Positions 51,562 to 63,495 of a DNA stretch of 64,000 nucleotides are shown here, one piece after another; the stretch's first letter is position 1; every line of letters starts with the position of its first letter. Source of the stretch: Larimichthys crocea (Eukaryota > Chordata > Actinopteri > Sciaenidae); contig NC_040018.1 in the NCBI RefSeq assembly GCF_000972845.2, forward strand, positions 7,313,266 through 7,377,265, read 5' to 3'. The position numbers were made by a program, and so were the translations under genes. The notes beneath the pieces are model-generated. The model had not been told where the DNA came from. It did no database searches and saw only the letters and a program-made list of their open reading frames with translations.

Positions 51562-54500
51562 ATGGAGGGTGAGTTCATGTCACACCGGGTAATTTTGTCG
51601 ATTAATTTTAAAGAATTAACGCGTTAATAAAAATAAACGCGGTTTTGTTTACTTCCGGTGGCGGCCGCCATTTTGGATGTGGCAAAGTAGAGCTTTGTTT
51701 CCCAGATATATTAGTGTGTTTGTGTGAATGGGTGTATAAGAGGCATTAACTTAAAGCCCTCACGGAGACTGCGCCTGGGCGGTCTCCCACATGCCCATAG
51801 CTAAAACCGGCCCAGCTTGTTTTAGTTAGATCTGCCACATCCAATATGGCGGACGCATTAACGTATCGCAGCAACGGACCAACCTGCTCAATGCGGCGTC
51901 TGTATATATGTCTATGATCTATCCTAACTAAAGGAGAGTCTATGTATATATGTCTATGATCTATCCTAACTAAAGGAGAGTCTATGTATATATGTCTATG
52001 ATCTATCCTAACTAAAGGGGAGTCTATGGCGGAAAGATGGATAAGGACTTTTAGGGGGAACATTTCATTTTAAAAAGTTGCCCGACGGCTCGTTGGACAA
52101 AAACAAGGCATTTGCACAGTTTGCAAAGCCGAATTTAAATTCCACAGAAGTAACACGACTTTAACATATCACCTCAAAGCAAAACACCCAGTCTACACTA
52201 CAGGAGTGTGGCACTCGTCAGTATATTTCCTCATTCTGGCTTTTTTCTGTTTGCACTGTGCATATGTGCACCTTAAGCCAATAACATGAATGAATTGAAA
52301 TATACTTTCTCTGTGTTTATTCTACATTAATTTGATCATTTTACATAAATACATATTCATTATAAGCTTCAGTCTCAGAAAAATGCAATGAATTTATTGA
52401 TACATTAATTGATAGATTAATCACGATTAATTACAGAATTTTTTGCGATTAATTAGTTAATTTTTTAAAGTCGATTGACAGCCCTAATTTATTTACAGAG
52501 AGAAGCAGCAGAGATATGAACAGACGTGATGACGTCATAGAAAAACCCTGTTCTGTTGTTGTGGAGCTGCGTTCACACACAGCTGTTCATGAACGTCACG
52601 TCATGACGTCAGACTTTCTCTGACTGTAACGGACGTGCAGCGTCCTGCAGATCATCATGAAATGTACTGTTGATTATTAATCATATCTTTGCCATAACTT
52701 GGTAATATGTTTGTGTCTGAGCAGGGTGAGCGTGAACGAGCTGCTGTCACCTCTCTGACACTACAGACAGAGTCCCAGTGAGGACTGAGGATCAGTGACA
52801 TCAGTTGTGTTTAGATGGAGGCAGATGTTTGCATCTGTGTGTTCATGTTGGCTTCAGCCTCTGCAATGATCCACGTTCTGGACGACTGCTCACATGGCTT
52901 CATGTGATATCACGCCATGATGGACCTGCAGAGACTCTCAGTCTGTAGTGGAGCTGATGAGCAGCACGCACACTCAGTCAGACTAGCTGCTGATCAGAGT
53001 GAAGCGTTTAGTTTGGGGGCGGCAGTAGCTCAGTCCATTGGGACTTGGCTTGGGAACCGGAGGGTGGCTGGTTCAAGTCCCACATGGACCAAAAATATGG
53101 AAGGTGGACTGGTAGCTGGAGAGGTGCCAGTTCACCTGCCCTTGAGCAAGGCACCGATCCCCCACAACCGCCTCTCAGGGGGGCTGCTCATCACTCCACC
53201 ATCTCTCTCCACATTTGCATGTCTATGAGCCCTTGGGTTAAAATGCATGTCAAAATAAAATAGAGTGAAAAAAGAATTTCCCCATTGAGGGATTAATAAT
53301 AAAGTATATCTTCTTCTTCTAAGAGTGTACTAGATATTGGATTGGATTATTCAGTGAATGTGAGAATAGGTGGACACAGGGGGATGTTGACATTCAGTTG
53401 GATTCTTGTTGCTTTGACAAAAGAAGGTTAAACGGAGCAGCTGTTCATGAGCATTCTGAAATCAGTCAGGACTGTGCGATCAAAGTATGAGTGAACAGGA
53501 TTCTGATTGCTGGCAGACATTCAGAACGTGACACGTTTCTTCACACAGAAGAAGACACCGCCTCTCTTTGTCTGCATCATAACAGTGTTTATGTCCCAGA
53601 CATTCACCACATCCCGATCACACTCACACCTGAAACCTCTCTGTACAACCACAGTGTGATCTGCAGCTCCACCGGAGCTCCACCGGAGCTCCACCGGTTT
53701 AACGGGTGGGGTTAAAGCCTTTCCCAGTCAGAGTCATTCATCCTGTCAGTCACAAGCTCTTCTCTCTCTTTAGGTCACTGCTTCTTAACCTCAGGGTCCC
53801 ATCCTTCACGTGGAGTCTCACAGGCTTCACAGAGGTGTGAGGAAAACAATAATATGAATATATAAAAATATAATTGTGACAGGATAAGACACAAAAAAAA
53901 GTTTCAAAAGTTCCTAAAAAATATCCGAAAAACTCTCATTGACACAAACTTTCTGTGATTGTTGTTTCACTGTTTGGTTCATGTTCAGTTCATCAGCTGT
54001 TCTCTTCTCTTATTGTTACTTATTGAATATAATATACAGTATATACAGGACAGGGGTCATCAAGAGACTCAGGATGAGGTCCTCTGAGGTGTTCCATAAC
54101 TCATCAGTTGGTGTCTGAACTTTTAGTTGGTGACGTTTGTTGTTGTTCAAAGTGGAGTGTGGCAGCGACTCGTCAGACTGGTCTGTCTGCTCTGTGACGT
54201 CTGCTGCTTTGACATTTCTTATTCTTCCCTCAAAGCAGCCGCCCTTCATGTTTTTTCCATTGATTCCCCCCGAGGCTATTCTTAAAAGCTGTGTGTTAAT
54301 TATATCTGTGAGAGGCGTACAGACTGTGCAAGCTAAACCTCGCTGGTGTCATTCATTAGTGTCACAGGAAAGTACCTGAACTTCCCAAAAAAAAAAAACT
54401 CTTCTTACATGAATCAGGAAAGTCCTGAAGATTTTCAAGCTTGGCTGACACCTGATCTGTCGACCTTAAGGTCATTCTCAGCGTCTTGTGTCGCTGCACG

Positions 54501-57500
54501 CGGAAACACCAGATTTTTCCTGCAGTGCTGTGTCAGTGATGGGAGGAAATCTGACTGCTGTTTCTCAGGGTCCTCTGCAGGACTAAACACATACCGATGA
54601 CTCTTTGTCAAGAGGTTTGAATCTGCAGCATCAGATTATAATGTGAACTGTCACAAGATGAATCCACTAATAGTGATCTCCATCAGGAGAGTTTTTCTGA
54701 CTCCAGAGCTTGTTTCATTAGTCGCCAAACACATTTAATAATGAATCGATAAATATGATAAACCTCGTCAGCCGGCTTAATCTATGTTCTGTAAACTGGA
54801 TATTTTGGGCTTTTAGACTTGCTGTCGTGGGATCTGTGAACTTGTTCTAGACTTTACAGTTAACCACTTCATAGAAGCAAATAATCAATCGACGATGAAA
54901 ACAGTTGCAGCCGAAATGTTCTTTCTCCTTGCAGGCACTGCTAATATAGTTTGTACTAATAGATTTTTGTTTGTTTCAGCAGAAGCGCTTATTCAAGCTA
55001 AGATTTCTCCTGAGCTGGGGAAGGTTCTTGGTGTGCAGGTAAGCAGATTCTTCCCAGTAGACACAATGTTCTTGATGTTATGATGGAAGCTTCATTCAGA
55101 ACGATGACATTCAGGTTCCTGCTCTGTACTCTCTCTGAAGATGCAGTGACCAGCTAATGTCACTAGCGTCGTTCCCTCTATTCATTCATGCTCTAGCTCG
55201 CTCGACCACTGCCGCTCTTGCTTGTTCCAAAAAAAAAGATCACTTCACGTCTCCCAACGACTTTTGATCGAGGTTTTTTTGGTGTAAAATGTGTCGACAG
55301 ACAAACTTTGTGTTGAGGTGTTAATGTGATCAACTAATTCAGAATAAGATAGACTGGACAACAAGACATTTCACATGGTCCATGTCTTCTGTGTGTGTCA
55401 TCTCATCATTTCCAGCCTCAAATCAACTCCAAAGCCAAGTCCCTCACCGAGGCCTTCCTGAAGAACAGCATACAGAACCAGGACCGACACAACCTGAAGG
55501 CCATGTTGACACACAAGGCTGTGGTACTGGGCTACGCCAGACCCAAGAAGTCAAAGAGGAACAGCAAAAAAGCCAAAGGACTGAACGCTCGACAGAAGAG
55601 GGCCATGAAGGTCTTCCAGATCAAGCCCGAGGACCAGAGGTGGGTCACAATCTGAGCTGATGTTCATGACTGCCACCTTGTTCTCGTCTCTCTCCATCAT
55701 CATGGTCTCTGTCATTCTCTGTGTAGGTACCAGCTCTTCCTTCCTCTACATGAACTCTGGAGACAGTACATCACTGACCTGTGCGGTGGACTGAAACCGA
55801 CATGGTAAATCATTTTAGAGCTCTCCAGACGTGAACCCCACAGTACTCGTTAACTGCTCGCTTCAAGTCCTTGTTAACTTTGACTGTGGATTCAGGCTCA
55901 TGTTGTGTTTTTGCAGCAGTCCACAGTTTGTGCAGCAGAAGCTCCTGAAAGCAGACTTCCATGGTGCCATCATCACAGGTAGAGTTCAGTTTAGTGAGTC
56001 TCACACACACACACACTGTAGTGTTTGACGTGTAGTTCTGTTTAATATTGCAGATTTCGGATTGTTCAGTCCATAACAATCATGTCCAGTCCAGTTGAGG
56101 TACCAGAACAGTCTGCAAAGATCAGAGATCTCCACACATGAAACACATTTGAACACTTCCATAGGACACTTTTGTTTTTCAGCGTACTCTTCTAGTGTAG
56201 CTCACAGCAAAAACCAACTGAACCCATGCAGCTTTATTGGACCGTCGCTCTAAAACTTGAGGCATTATTAACACGGGGATGAGATCCTGCCTCAAGTGGA
56301 GGAGTTCAAGTATCTCGGGGTCTTGTTCACGAGTGAGGGAAGGATGGAACGGGAGATCGACCGGCGGATCGGTGCGGCTTCTGCAGTGATGCGGACTCTG
56401 CACCGGTCTGTCGTGGTGAAGAAGGTTTACCAGTCGATCTACGTTCCTACCCTCACCTATGGTCACGAGCTTTGGGTAGTGACCGAAAGAATAAGATCGC
56501 GAATACAAGCGGCCGAAATGAGCTTCCTTCGCAGGGTGGCTGGGCTCTCCCTTAGAGATAGGGTGAGAAGCTCGGCCATCCGCGAGGAGCTCAGAGTAGA
56601 ACCGCTGCTCCTCCGCATCGAGAGGAACCAGTTAAGGTGGCTCGGGCATCTCGTGAGGATGCCTCCTGGACGTCTCCCTGGTGAGATGTTCTGGGCACGT
56701 CCCTCCGGGAGGCGGCCCCGGGGAAGACCCAGGACACGCTGGAGGGACTACGTCTCTCGGCTGGCCTGGGAATGCCTTGGGGTCCCCCTGGAAGAGTTGG
56801 CAGAAGTGGCTGGGGAGAGGGAAGTCTGGGCTTCCCTGCTGAAGCTGCTGCCCCCGCGACCCGACCACGGATAAGCGGAAGAAAACGAACGAACAGAGTT
56901 TTATTCTTCCAAAGCAGAGGAGATCCGTCATTTCTATTTTCAAGTAGTCGCATCAAATTATGCAGAAAAGGTCCAAAATGAACAGCAGGGGGCGTGTCTG
57001 CACTGCACATGCTGTAGATGTTCAGCATGATGGGGGAACACACTGTGCATGTAGACGCTGTAATGTTACTGAACTCTGATTTAAGAGGATGCTGACAAAT
57101 AATCTGTACATGTGACGGCAGAGAGCGCAGCTGAATGCAGTGCATGATAATGCAAATCAATGCTTATAAACACAACACAAAATATTGTTTTCCATCGAAA
57201 TAAGGTCACTGTCACTTTTGACCTTTTTTGACCGAAATTCCAGAAATTCCATAACATGTTTGGAAGGTCATAACTGGTGACTGCTTGAGACCTTTGCGTT
57301 GCTTTCTCTCCTGCCTCACAGTGGTGCGGTCCAAATGTCCGTCATATGTCGGGACTACAGGGATCCTCGTCCAAGAGTTCAAACACGTCTTCAAAATCAT
57401 CACTGAAGAAGACAAACTGAAAGGTCAGACACGTTCACTGAAAGTCACCTGCACACACACACCAACAGTCATAGCAGGAAGAGCTCAGGTGTCCATAATA

Positions 57501-57860
57501 AATAATAAAAAAACTTCCCCCTGAGCTTTTTCTGCTGTGACTGATCAGTTCAATTGATTCACATGCAATAAACACAATATTCTGAAATTCAGATGACTCA
57601 TTTGGAAATGAGAACCATTAATTATGATGCTGTTGCAACTGAATAACGATGAAAGCTTCCATTGTTGGAACACTGTGTGTGAGCACCGGTGTGTTAATGA
57701 CTCGTCGTCTCGTTGTGTGACAGTGATCCCGAAGAGGAACAGCGTGTTTGCTGTGGAGATCAACGGCTTCGTCTCGCACATATACGGGAACAAGTTCGAG
57801 CAGCGAGCCAGCGAACGCTCAGCCAAGAAGTTTAAAGTGAGAGGAACCATCGACCTGTGA
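51562..57860 (+). CDS. pop4: pop4, RNase P/MRP protein subunit Rpp29
   Basis: Rpp29 is a nuclear/nucleolar subunit of RNase P (tRNA 5' leader removal) and RNase MRP (rRNA processing). Exons: 51562-51568 (only ATGGAGG), 54980-55038, 55416-55639, 55727-55804, 55917-55978, 57322-57423, 57724-57860. Total 669 nt, 222 aa, against 220 in human. The basic linker KKSKRNSKKAKGLNARQKR leads into the conserved Rpp29 barrel: YQLFLPLHELWRQYITDLC, LLKADFHGAII, SKCPSYVGTTGILVQEFKH, VIPKRNSVFAVEINGF and SERSAKKFKVRGTIDL at the C-terminus. Acceptors of exons 2 and 5 are CAGCAG doublets, both usable in frame. The 7-base first coding exon rests on frame and position only, so it is the least certain part. Intron 1 (3.4 kb) holds a hAT element and a SINE; intron 5 holds an RTE-type LINE remnant. 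Confidence 0.94.
51583..52486 (+). mobile_element. hAT/ZBED-type element, 5' degenerate copy, in pop4 intron 1
   Basis: It shares with the element at 26631-27200 the block 'ttacttccggtggcggccgc', 'ttttggatgtggcaaagtag', 'gaacatttcattttaaaaag' and the 3' end ...TTGACAGCCCTA. The 5' terminal repeat is missing or mutated. It keeps more coding sequence: [16 protein letters not shown] and, after a frameshift, a BED-type zinc finger (ICTVCKAEF...TYHLKAKH, about 52105-52190). A unit of about 43 bp (TCTATGATCTATCCTAACTA core) is present three times (51900-52026) against once in the other copy. It begins 14 nt or so after the exon 1 donor. Confidence 0.85.
53014..53320 (+). mobile_element. tRNA-derived SINE, copy 2, in pop4 intron 1
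   Basis: Same family as 29017-29382: GGGGGCGGCAGTAGCTCAGT head, B box GGTTCAAGTCC (53070-53080), shared body and (CTT)n tail. It is shorter by two deletions in the body. Confidence 0.88.
53321..54979 (+). other. rest of pop4 intron 1
   Basis: No exon is recognised. It has an (A)n run at 54387-54399 and a short repeat CACCGGAGCTC (53670-53698). Open frames here have no similarity I know. Confidence 0.45.
56290..56905 (+). mobile_element. RTE-type LINE (Rex3-like) 3' end in pop4 intron 5
   Basis: A 192-codon open frame (56296-56874) encodes the reverse-transcriptase C-terminus: FKYLGVLFTSEGRMEREIDR, YVPTLTYGHELWV, AEMSFLRRVAGLSLRDRVRS, QLRWLGHLVRMPPGRLP, RPRGRPRTRWRDYVSRLAWE and ending LLPPRPDHG. 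It stops in ...GGATAAGCGGAAGAAAACGAACGAACAG, the short-repeat tail typical of these fish elements. The 5' end is truncated. The clade call (RTE, near Rex3) is from memory of the conserved tail motif. A similar motif is seen in related LINEs. Confidence 0.8.
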
Positions 57861-58923
57861 GGCAGACCTCCACCGCCCCCTGCAGGCAGGCAGGAGGAAC
57901 CGACTGGCTGATGCATTATTCACCATACGTCAGAGAGTCGGTTTGTTTTGGTGGCATATGGATCACTTTCACACACAGGTTCAGGTGTCGCTTCATTCTA
58001 AAGACAGACAGCTGACATATTTGACATTTTTTCTGCTGACTGGCACTGATCTGAGTATACAGAGGTAATCAGAAGACTGCTGTCTTCAACAGCCAACTTT
58101 AGATCTGACCTATTTATTCTTAAACATGTTTAATCAGTTAACAAATCCATCGCCAACAGTTAGAAACTGCTGAGAAACTTCTCACTTCTCACTGTGCTGC
58201 CTGCCGTGTAGATCTGTCCTCATTCACCAATAGAAAAATGTTTTTCATACGTAACGTTAGGTAACGTATATGCTGATGCTGATGCCTGCGATATATATGT
58301 GAGAACACACGTCTCATAGCTGCAAGACGTTTGCCTGGCAGGTAGCCTTTAACGGAGACATGCTGTCACCTTGCATTATGGGACGTGTAGGATCTAGTGA
58401 GACAGGTCAGAAAATCTCTGCCTCTGCTGCTTTAATGTGAATCATTCTTCTTAGAATGAGCAGCGTCTTGCAGCTCTGAAAGTGTAGGTGAGTGCGAGCG
58501 GCTGCAGGTTCCTCACTCTGACTGTCTGACGTTTTGTGTCTTTACGTGGCGGGAATGCTGATTGTGATAACATCTTATCATCAGTAAGTGTGACGTGCTC
58601 GGAACATGCTCCACTCTTTGTTTTATTTGGTTCAACCCCCGCAGAGTGAAACGCCTGGAAAAAAACCTTTATCATCAAGTTCCTGCTCACATTTTTAGTT
58701 ACTGATCAAATGTTTGGAATTCTTTTGTTGATTTTTATTTGTCATAAGTTTTACATGACTGCTTCACTTCACGTTGGAGAAGTTTGTATTTATTTGACTC
58801 AATTTAAAAATGTTTTTTATGGGAAAATATTTGATAATGTTCATCAGTACTGGCTGCAGTACTCCCGAGTTTCAGTTTTCTCTGTGTGCCTTTCAGAGCT
58901 TTGCTCTTTGTCGAGTAAATAAA
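57861..58923 (+). other. pop4: presumed pop4 3' UTR
   Basis: Non-coding sequence from the stop to AATAAA at 58918-58923 (in 'gagtaaataaatgg'). A second cluster 'gaataaataaataaaa' lies at 59277-59292. No other gene is visible. Confidence 0.45.
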
Positions 58924-61408
58924 TGGATTGCATTATTTTTTAAGTCATTGAACTTATTGTTTATTGTATAGCTGTTTTAGGTACATAATGTGTGATGTAT
59001 CAAACCCTTTCTGTTCCTTTGTGTAACACAATCTTCTGAACTGCTTCACCTGGACACATCTAAGTGTCTGTGATGTGACGGTGCAGACACTTCTTCTGTG
59101 GTGTGCTTTGTTCCTAGTACATCAGAGAGGTTTCACTCGGATTACCGGTCTAGATTCAGGCACCACGTTCTGGATTTTCAGGTTTGTCGTGTCTCATGAA
59201 AGCATGTGCCAACGCTGGCTTCACATACTGTACAGTGTACGCCCACTAATGAGGACACACTTAATTAAGTATGCCATGAATAAATAAATAAAAACAGCAT
59301 AAACTGTGACTTTAATTTGGGCCCTGCAGGAGGAAAGTGGCCTCAGTGAGTCTGTCAGGTAAGAAATGACTCACACTGATTCCTAAAATGTGTTTTAGGC
59401 CTTAATCAACAAACCTTTTCACATCAAGGACCCTCACTGGATAAAACTTTGGTCCCCCATCTGAAAGGATTTTTGTTTTTCAGTGTTTTCTTACAGAAAA
59501 TGTGTGAAAGGACATCCTGTCATTGTGTCTCATGGATAAAATTTGAATCACAATAAATGACCTCAGTATTGATCAGTTCCATTTAGCTGCTTCATACAAA
59601 CTCAATGAGGTTTGGATTTGATCTTTAAAATATGGTTCTTATTAATACCAATATGTGGTAGCACCTCTGATGAGGACATAATGCTAACAGAAATGTATGA
59701 AGTAAAAGAATTGTGTACATACTTTATTTATTGATGTGAATATTTTATAGAACCATTTTCACATCATGCAAACGTTGCAGTGAAGTCATCATTTTTCTGT
59801 TAATGTACCTGCATGACTAAATGTTATCAGTAAACTAAATATTTCTGTCGCTGTTGCACTTTCATGGTTGGTACAAACTTGAATATATCAGTTTTATTAT
59901 CAAATCTGATTTCAGATATTTGTGTTACGTTTGCTCAGCAGTCCAAAGTTAACTTCCTGGCTGAGGAGGTACCAAAAGTCCTGTGATGACTTTACAACTC
60001 AGTAAAGTCAGTTTCAGTCAAAGTTTCTCCATGACACTCTATTATAGTCTGATGGGTGGTGCTGCATGACAAAACTTTCAAATACATAACCAGACATCAT
60101 GTTTAAGTTGAAATGAAGTATGCAGGTAGGCTGTGTTACAGAAAAGCGATTGACTGCATCAAACCTGCCCTCAGCAGACCGTGTTCTGCCATTTCATCTC
60201 CAAGAAGAAGAATAAAGGAGATTATGAATCAGAGCAGACATTGATTGGCATCAATAACAGCTCTGACCATTAAATATTAAATTAAATTTGTGTAAATGAA
60301 TGCTGATATGGGTCATAACAGCTGCCTCAGACAATATTTGCTAGAGAGTGCACTCAGTCTCACTGTGCATGTGTTCATTATCATTATACTGCCAGCTATG
60401 GGGAGGAAGAGTAATTTAATCATTCAAAACAGAATGCTCAGATGAGGAATGATCAGAATCAAGGCCAAATACACATGCAGGGAATTTGAGCCTGACTTTT
60501 ACCATCACTCTGGAAGTAAGTCAGACAGGAACAGACCAGACAGCTGAGAACAATAAATGTGAACAAAGTTAGGAAAGTGGGGTAAATAAAATAGATATAT
60601 AACTTAATTCAAAAAGCACAAATGACCAACAAAATAAATTAAAAGTCAATATAGAAGTTAAGCATTTGTTTAAGGTGTGAATATTACAAAGACGCGTGAA
60701 ATGGATGATTTCAGTATATAGAGTGTGCTGGTTAAAAAGTGTTAGAAGAAATCATCTAAAGTGCAACTGAGTGATGGTGTCAGAGGGCATTGACACGTTG
60801 ATGAGTGATGAGAGTTAGTAGCGTGTGGCACTTTAACAACTTTTTTTTTCCACTTGTCCTCGTAGCTCACTCGACCAGTCTGACTGTTTGTTTTACCACA
60901 GTTCAGTCAATGGAAAGATTCACTGTTCTTTGTTGTTCCATTTTCTTATTATATGTCATCCAAATACATTTTGGAACTAAATATCACACACAGACACACA
61001 CACAGAAATCTATATATATATAGTCTTTGCTCAGATGTTGAAATGTAAAGTTAGGGATGGAATGTAAAACAAGTGAATTTGCTGCATTCAGCCAGAATTT
61101 CAACCAGTTAAAAACAGTGGACATGTGGAGCAACAGATGCAGCTATTGTGTAAAATCCACAGAAATTTCCTGCCTCACTTTTCTTTGTATTCAAGTCTTG
61201 CTCCCGCCCATAGCTTGCAAGATAAGTTTGTCTTAAAGCAGAAGTGATTCTGGAAAACCCCATTGCGTCACCAAGAACTGAGGCTTTAAGTGCTCATGCT
61301 CAGCTGCCTGTCTCATTATAGAGAAGAGACACCTCACACCAACAGAGGCGTGGAACTGTTGACAAAAAGACAGCTGCACTGAAAACTGGACTTAGATACA
61401 AGGACATC
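58924..61408. other. pop4-plekhf1 intergenic region
   Basis: AT-rich spacer. A dispersed repeat (59685-59790) has its partner after plekhf1 (63040-63150). No coding exon is recognised. The 100 bases before the plekhf1 ATG look like leader sequence, possibly with an upstream exon I cannot define. Confidence 0.45.
59685..59790 (+). repeat. dispersed repeat, copy upstream of plekhf1
   Basis: It shares 'aaatgtatgaagtaaaa', 'cttgtgtatatac'-like sequence, 'tttattgatgtgaa' and 'ttcacatcatgc' with 63040-63150 in the same order and orientation. Confidence 0.65.
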
Positions 61409-62652
61409 ATGGTTGACCATCTAGCATTTTCTCAGGAGAACCGAGAGCGGATCCACACTGTTGAGAACTCATTTGGTCCATCAGGGAAGACCCTGTTCCA
61501 GCCAGGCAGGGTTCTGATCGGAGAGGGTCGGCTGATGAAGCAGAGCCGCCGGGGTCCACAGCCTAAAGCCTTCTTCCTCTTTAACGATGTGCTGGTGTAT
61601 GGAAGCATCATACTCAGCGGCCGTTGGCACAAAAAACAGAAGATCATCCGTCTGGGTGAGCAAGTCACCTATTTTTCCAAATGGACAAAGACTCCTCTGA
61701 AGAGGGAGATAAAGTCTAATTGTTTTACCATTTCATAATTGATATTGTTTTAAAATGCTTTAACAGTTAAAGTGAACCTTAGACTTAGAAAGAAAAAGGT
61801 TAACAAGACTCAGAACAAAGGGCCAAAACAGTGTTGTTGAAACTGTGTTTCGGACCAGATACTCTGATTACACCTGTGCATTCACCTGCAGCTACACCCA
61901 GTGACAGCTACATTGTTTAGGTGACTTGATTATGTCTGCTGGAACTATTCCAACTGTTACCTTGAGGAGTGAAATACTTCCACGCTACCAGAGTGTCTAT
62001 TCTTTTCTATTCTTTTTTGGTTAGTTGTACTTACATACCGTTTTTCATCATTTCAGAGGACATCCAGCTGGAGGACCTGGAGGACAGTGTGAGAATGAGG
62101 TACCAATGGTTGATCCGGACACCGCGCAAGTCCTTCTATGTGGCAGCCTCCTCATACGAAGAGAAGAGAGCTTGGATTGAACACATTGAGGACTGCCGGA
62201 CCAAACTGCTGCAAAATAACAACCTCAAGCCGGGATCCACCTTTGCTGTTACCTGGATCCCAGACGAGGCCTCTGCCATCTGCATGCGCTGCTCCAACAA
62301 GTTCTCCGTGACCCAGCGTCGACACCACTGCAGAAAATGTGGCTTTGTGGTCTGCGGTGCGTGTTCCAAGAAGCGAGCGATGATCAGACACATTCACCCA
62401 ACTAAGTGGCTGAGGGTCTGCAACGTATGTCATCCGAATCTTTCGGGGGCTGAGACAGAGCCTCAAGATATATCTCGTGTGAGGGGAGACAGCACTGGGA
62501 AGATAAACTCAGATGAAGATGAAGTGGATGAGGGGTCCTTTGAAGAAGAAGGGGCAGAGGAGCAGATGGAGGACCATGATCCCAGCAGATGGATGGACTC
62601 CTGGTCCCCTTATGTTTACATCAAACCAGAGCACATGATGCCTCAAACATGA
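61409..62652 (+). CDS. plekhf1: plekhf1, PH and FYVE domain protein (phafin 1)
   Basis: Phafin proteins bind PI3P on endosomes and lysosomes and act in endosome fusion, autophagy and lysosome-linked cell death. Two coding exons, 61409-61655 and 62057-62652, join in frame to 280 aa (human PLEKHF1 279). The start MVDHLA is the family start. The PH domain covers about 35-131 ([44 protein letters not shown]). The FYVE finger (149-210) has [13 protein letters not shown] and RVC, with all eight zinc cysteines at 158, 161, 174, 177, 182, 185, 204 and 207. The C-terminus is acidic ([17 protein letters not shown]) and ends [11 protein letters not shown]. Sequence alone does not cleanly separate plekhf1 from plekhf2; adjacency to pop4, as in human, favours plekhf1. 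Confidence 0.93.
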
Positions 62653-63248
62653 GCAGTTACATAGAAATAACCTTTGTTGGAGCCTTTCTGTGGTGTGGAA
62701 TAGGGCTGTCACAATTTTCACTAGACCATTATGGTCACTAAAAGAATTGACGCTAATAATATAAGTTAAATTCATCTTTAACTTTTTATTGTATATTTTG
62801 TCTCTTTTTTGTGAGATGAGTTACAATCAGAACAAGTGCAGAGGACAGAGTCTGTAAGCATAAATGTTCAAAAGAGAAGAAAAAGATCAATTACTGAGTG
62901 TGAATAGAAAGAAACACAAATGATACACTGCATTTATTACACCATATTATCATATGTGTATGAGTATTTGTATATCATTGTTATCGTCAGCAGTCCTGAT
63001 TACGACACAATGCTGATCCAGCTTTGGCAGAAGAACCAAGTAAAATGTATGAAGTAAAACACTTGTGTATATACTTATATTTATTGATGTGAACTGTTAT
63101 TGATGATTTTTTTTTTCACATCATGCTGTTTGTGTAAATACTGTCGCTGTGAAGAATTGAATTAAGGAAGCTGTTGTTGTATTTGTTGTCAGAAGATTTA
63201 GACACTTCAGCCTCAGTCTCGCTTACCAGATCTTTAAGCAGAAATAAA
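62653..63248 (+). other. plekhf1: presumed plekhf1 3' UTR
   Basis: Non-coding sequence to AATAAA at 63243-63248 (in 'gcagaaataaactg'). It includes TAGGGCTGTCA at 62701, which resembles a hAT end, and the second copy of the flanking repeat (63040-63150). Confidence 0.45.
63040..63150 (+). repeat. dispersed repeat, copy downstream of plekhf1
   Basis: Partner of 59685-59790, with an added T-run before 'cacatcatgc'. Confidence 0.65.
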
Positions 63249-63338
63249 CTGTTTACAGCCTGGTACAAAAAAACATTTCATTGTTTCATTGTCCATGATT
63301 TTTATAGAACTCATACTAAACCTTAAAGTTATGCATAT

Positions 63339-63495
63339 GTAGCAACTGATAATGTAAGTCCAATAATGTAATCCCTGCCAATAATTTAATAACATGCCAT
63401 TACGTTATTGGCTTTATTACATTCAAAATGGCCAAAATGATTATGTTATCGGCAGGTATTACATTATTGGATGTTATTCCATTATTAGTTGCTAC
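63339..63495. mobile_element. palindromic MITE, 157 bp
   Basis: GTAGCAACTGATAATG at the left faces CATTATTAGTTGCTAC at the right, and inner blocks CCAATAATGTAAT and ATTACATTATTGG, CCTGCC and GGCAGG also pair. The arms are about 60 bp. There is no coding capacity and no clear target duplication. Confidence 0.82.

Noticed and set aside
61409..62652. Naming the PH-FYVE gene plekhf2
   Set aside because: Several residues fit either paralogue, but the neighbouring pop4 matches the human POP4-PLEKHF1 pair, so plekhf1 is preferred. A phylogeny would settle it.
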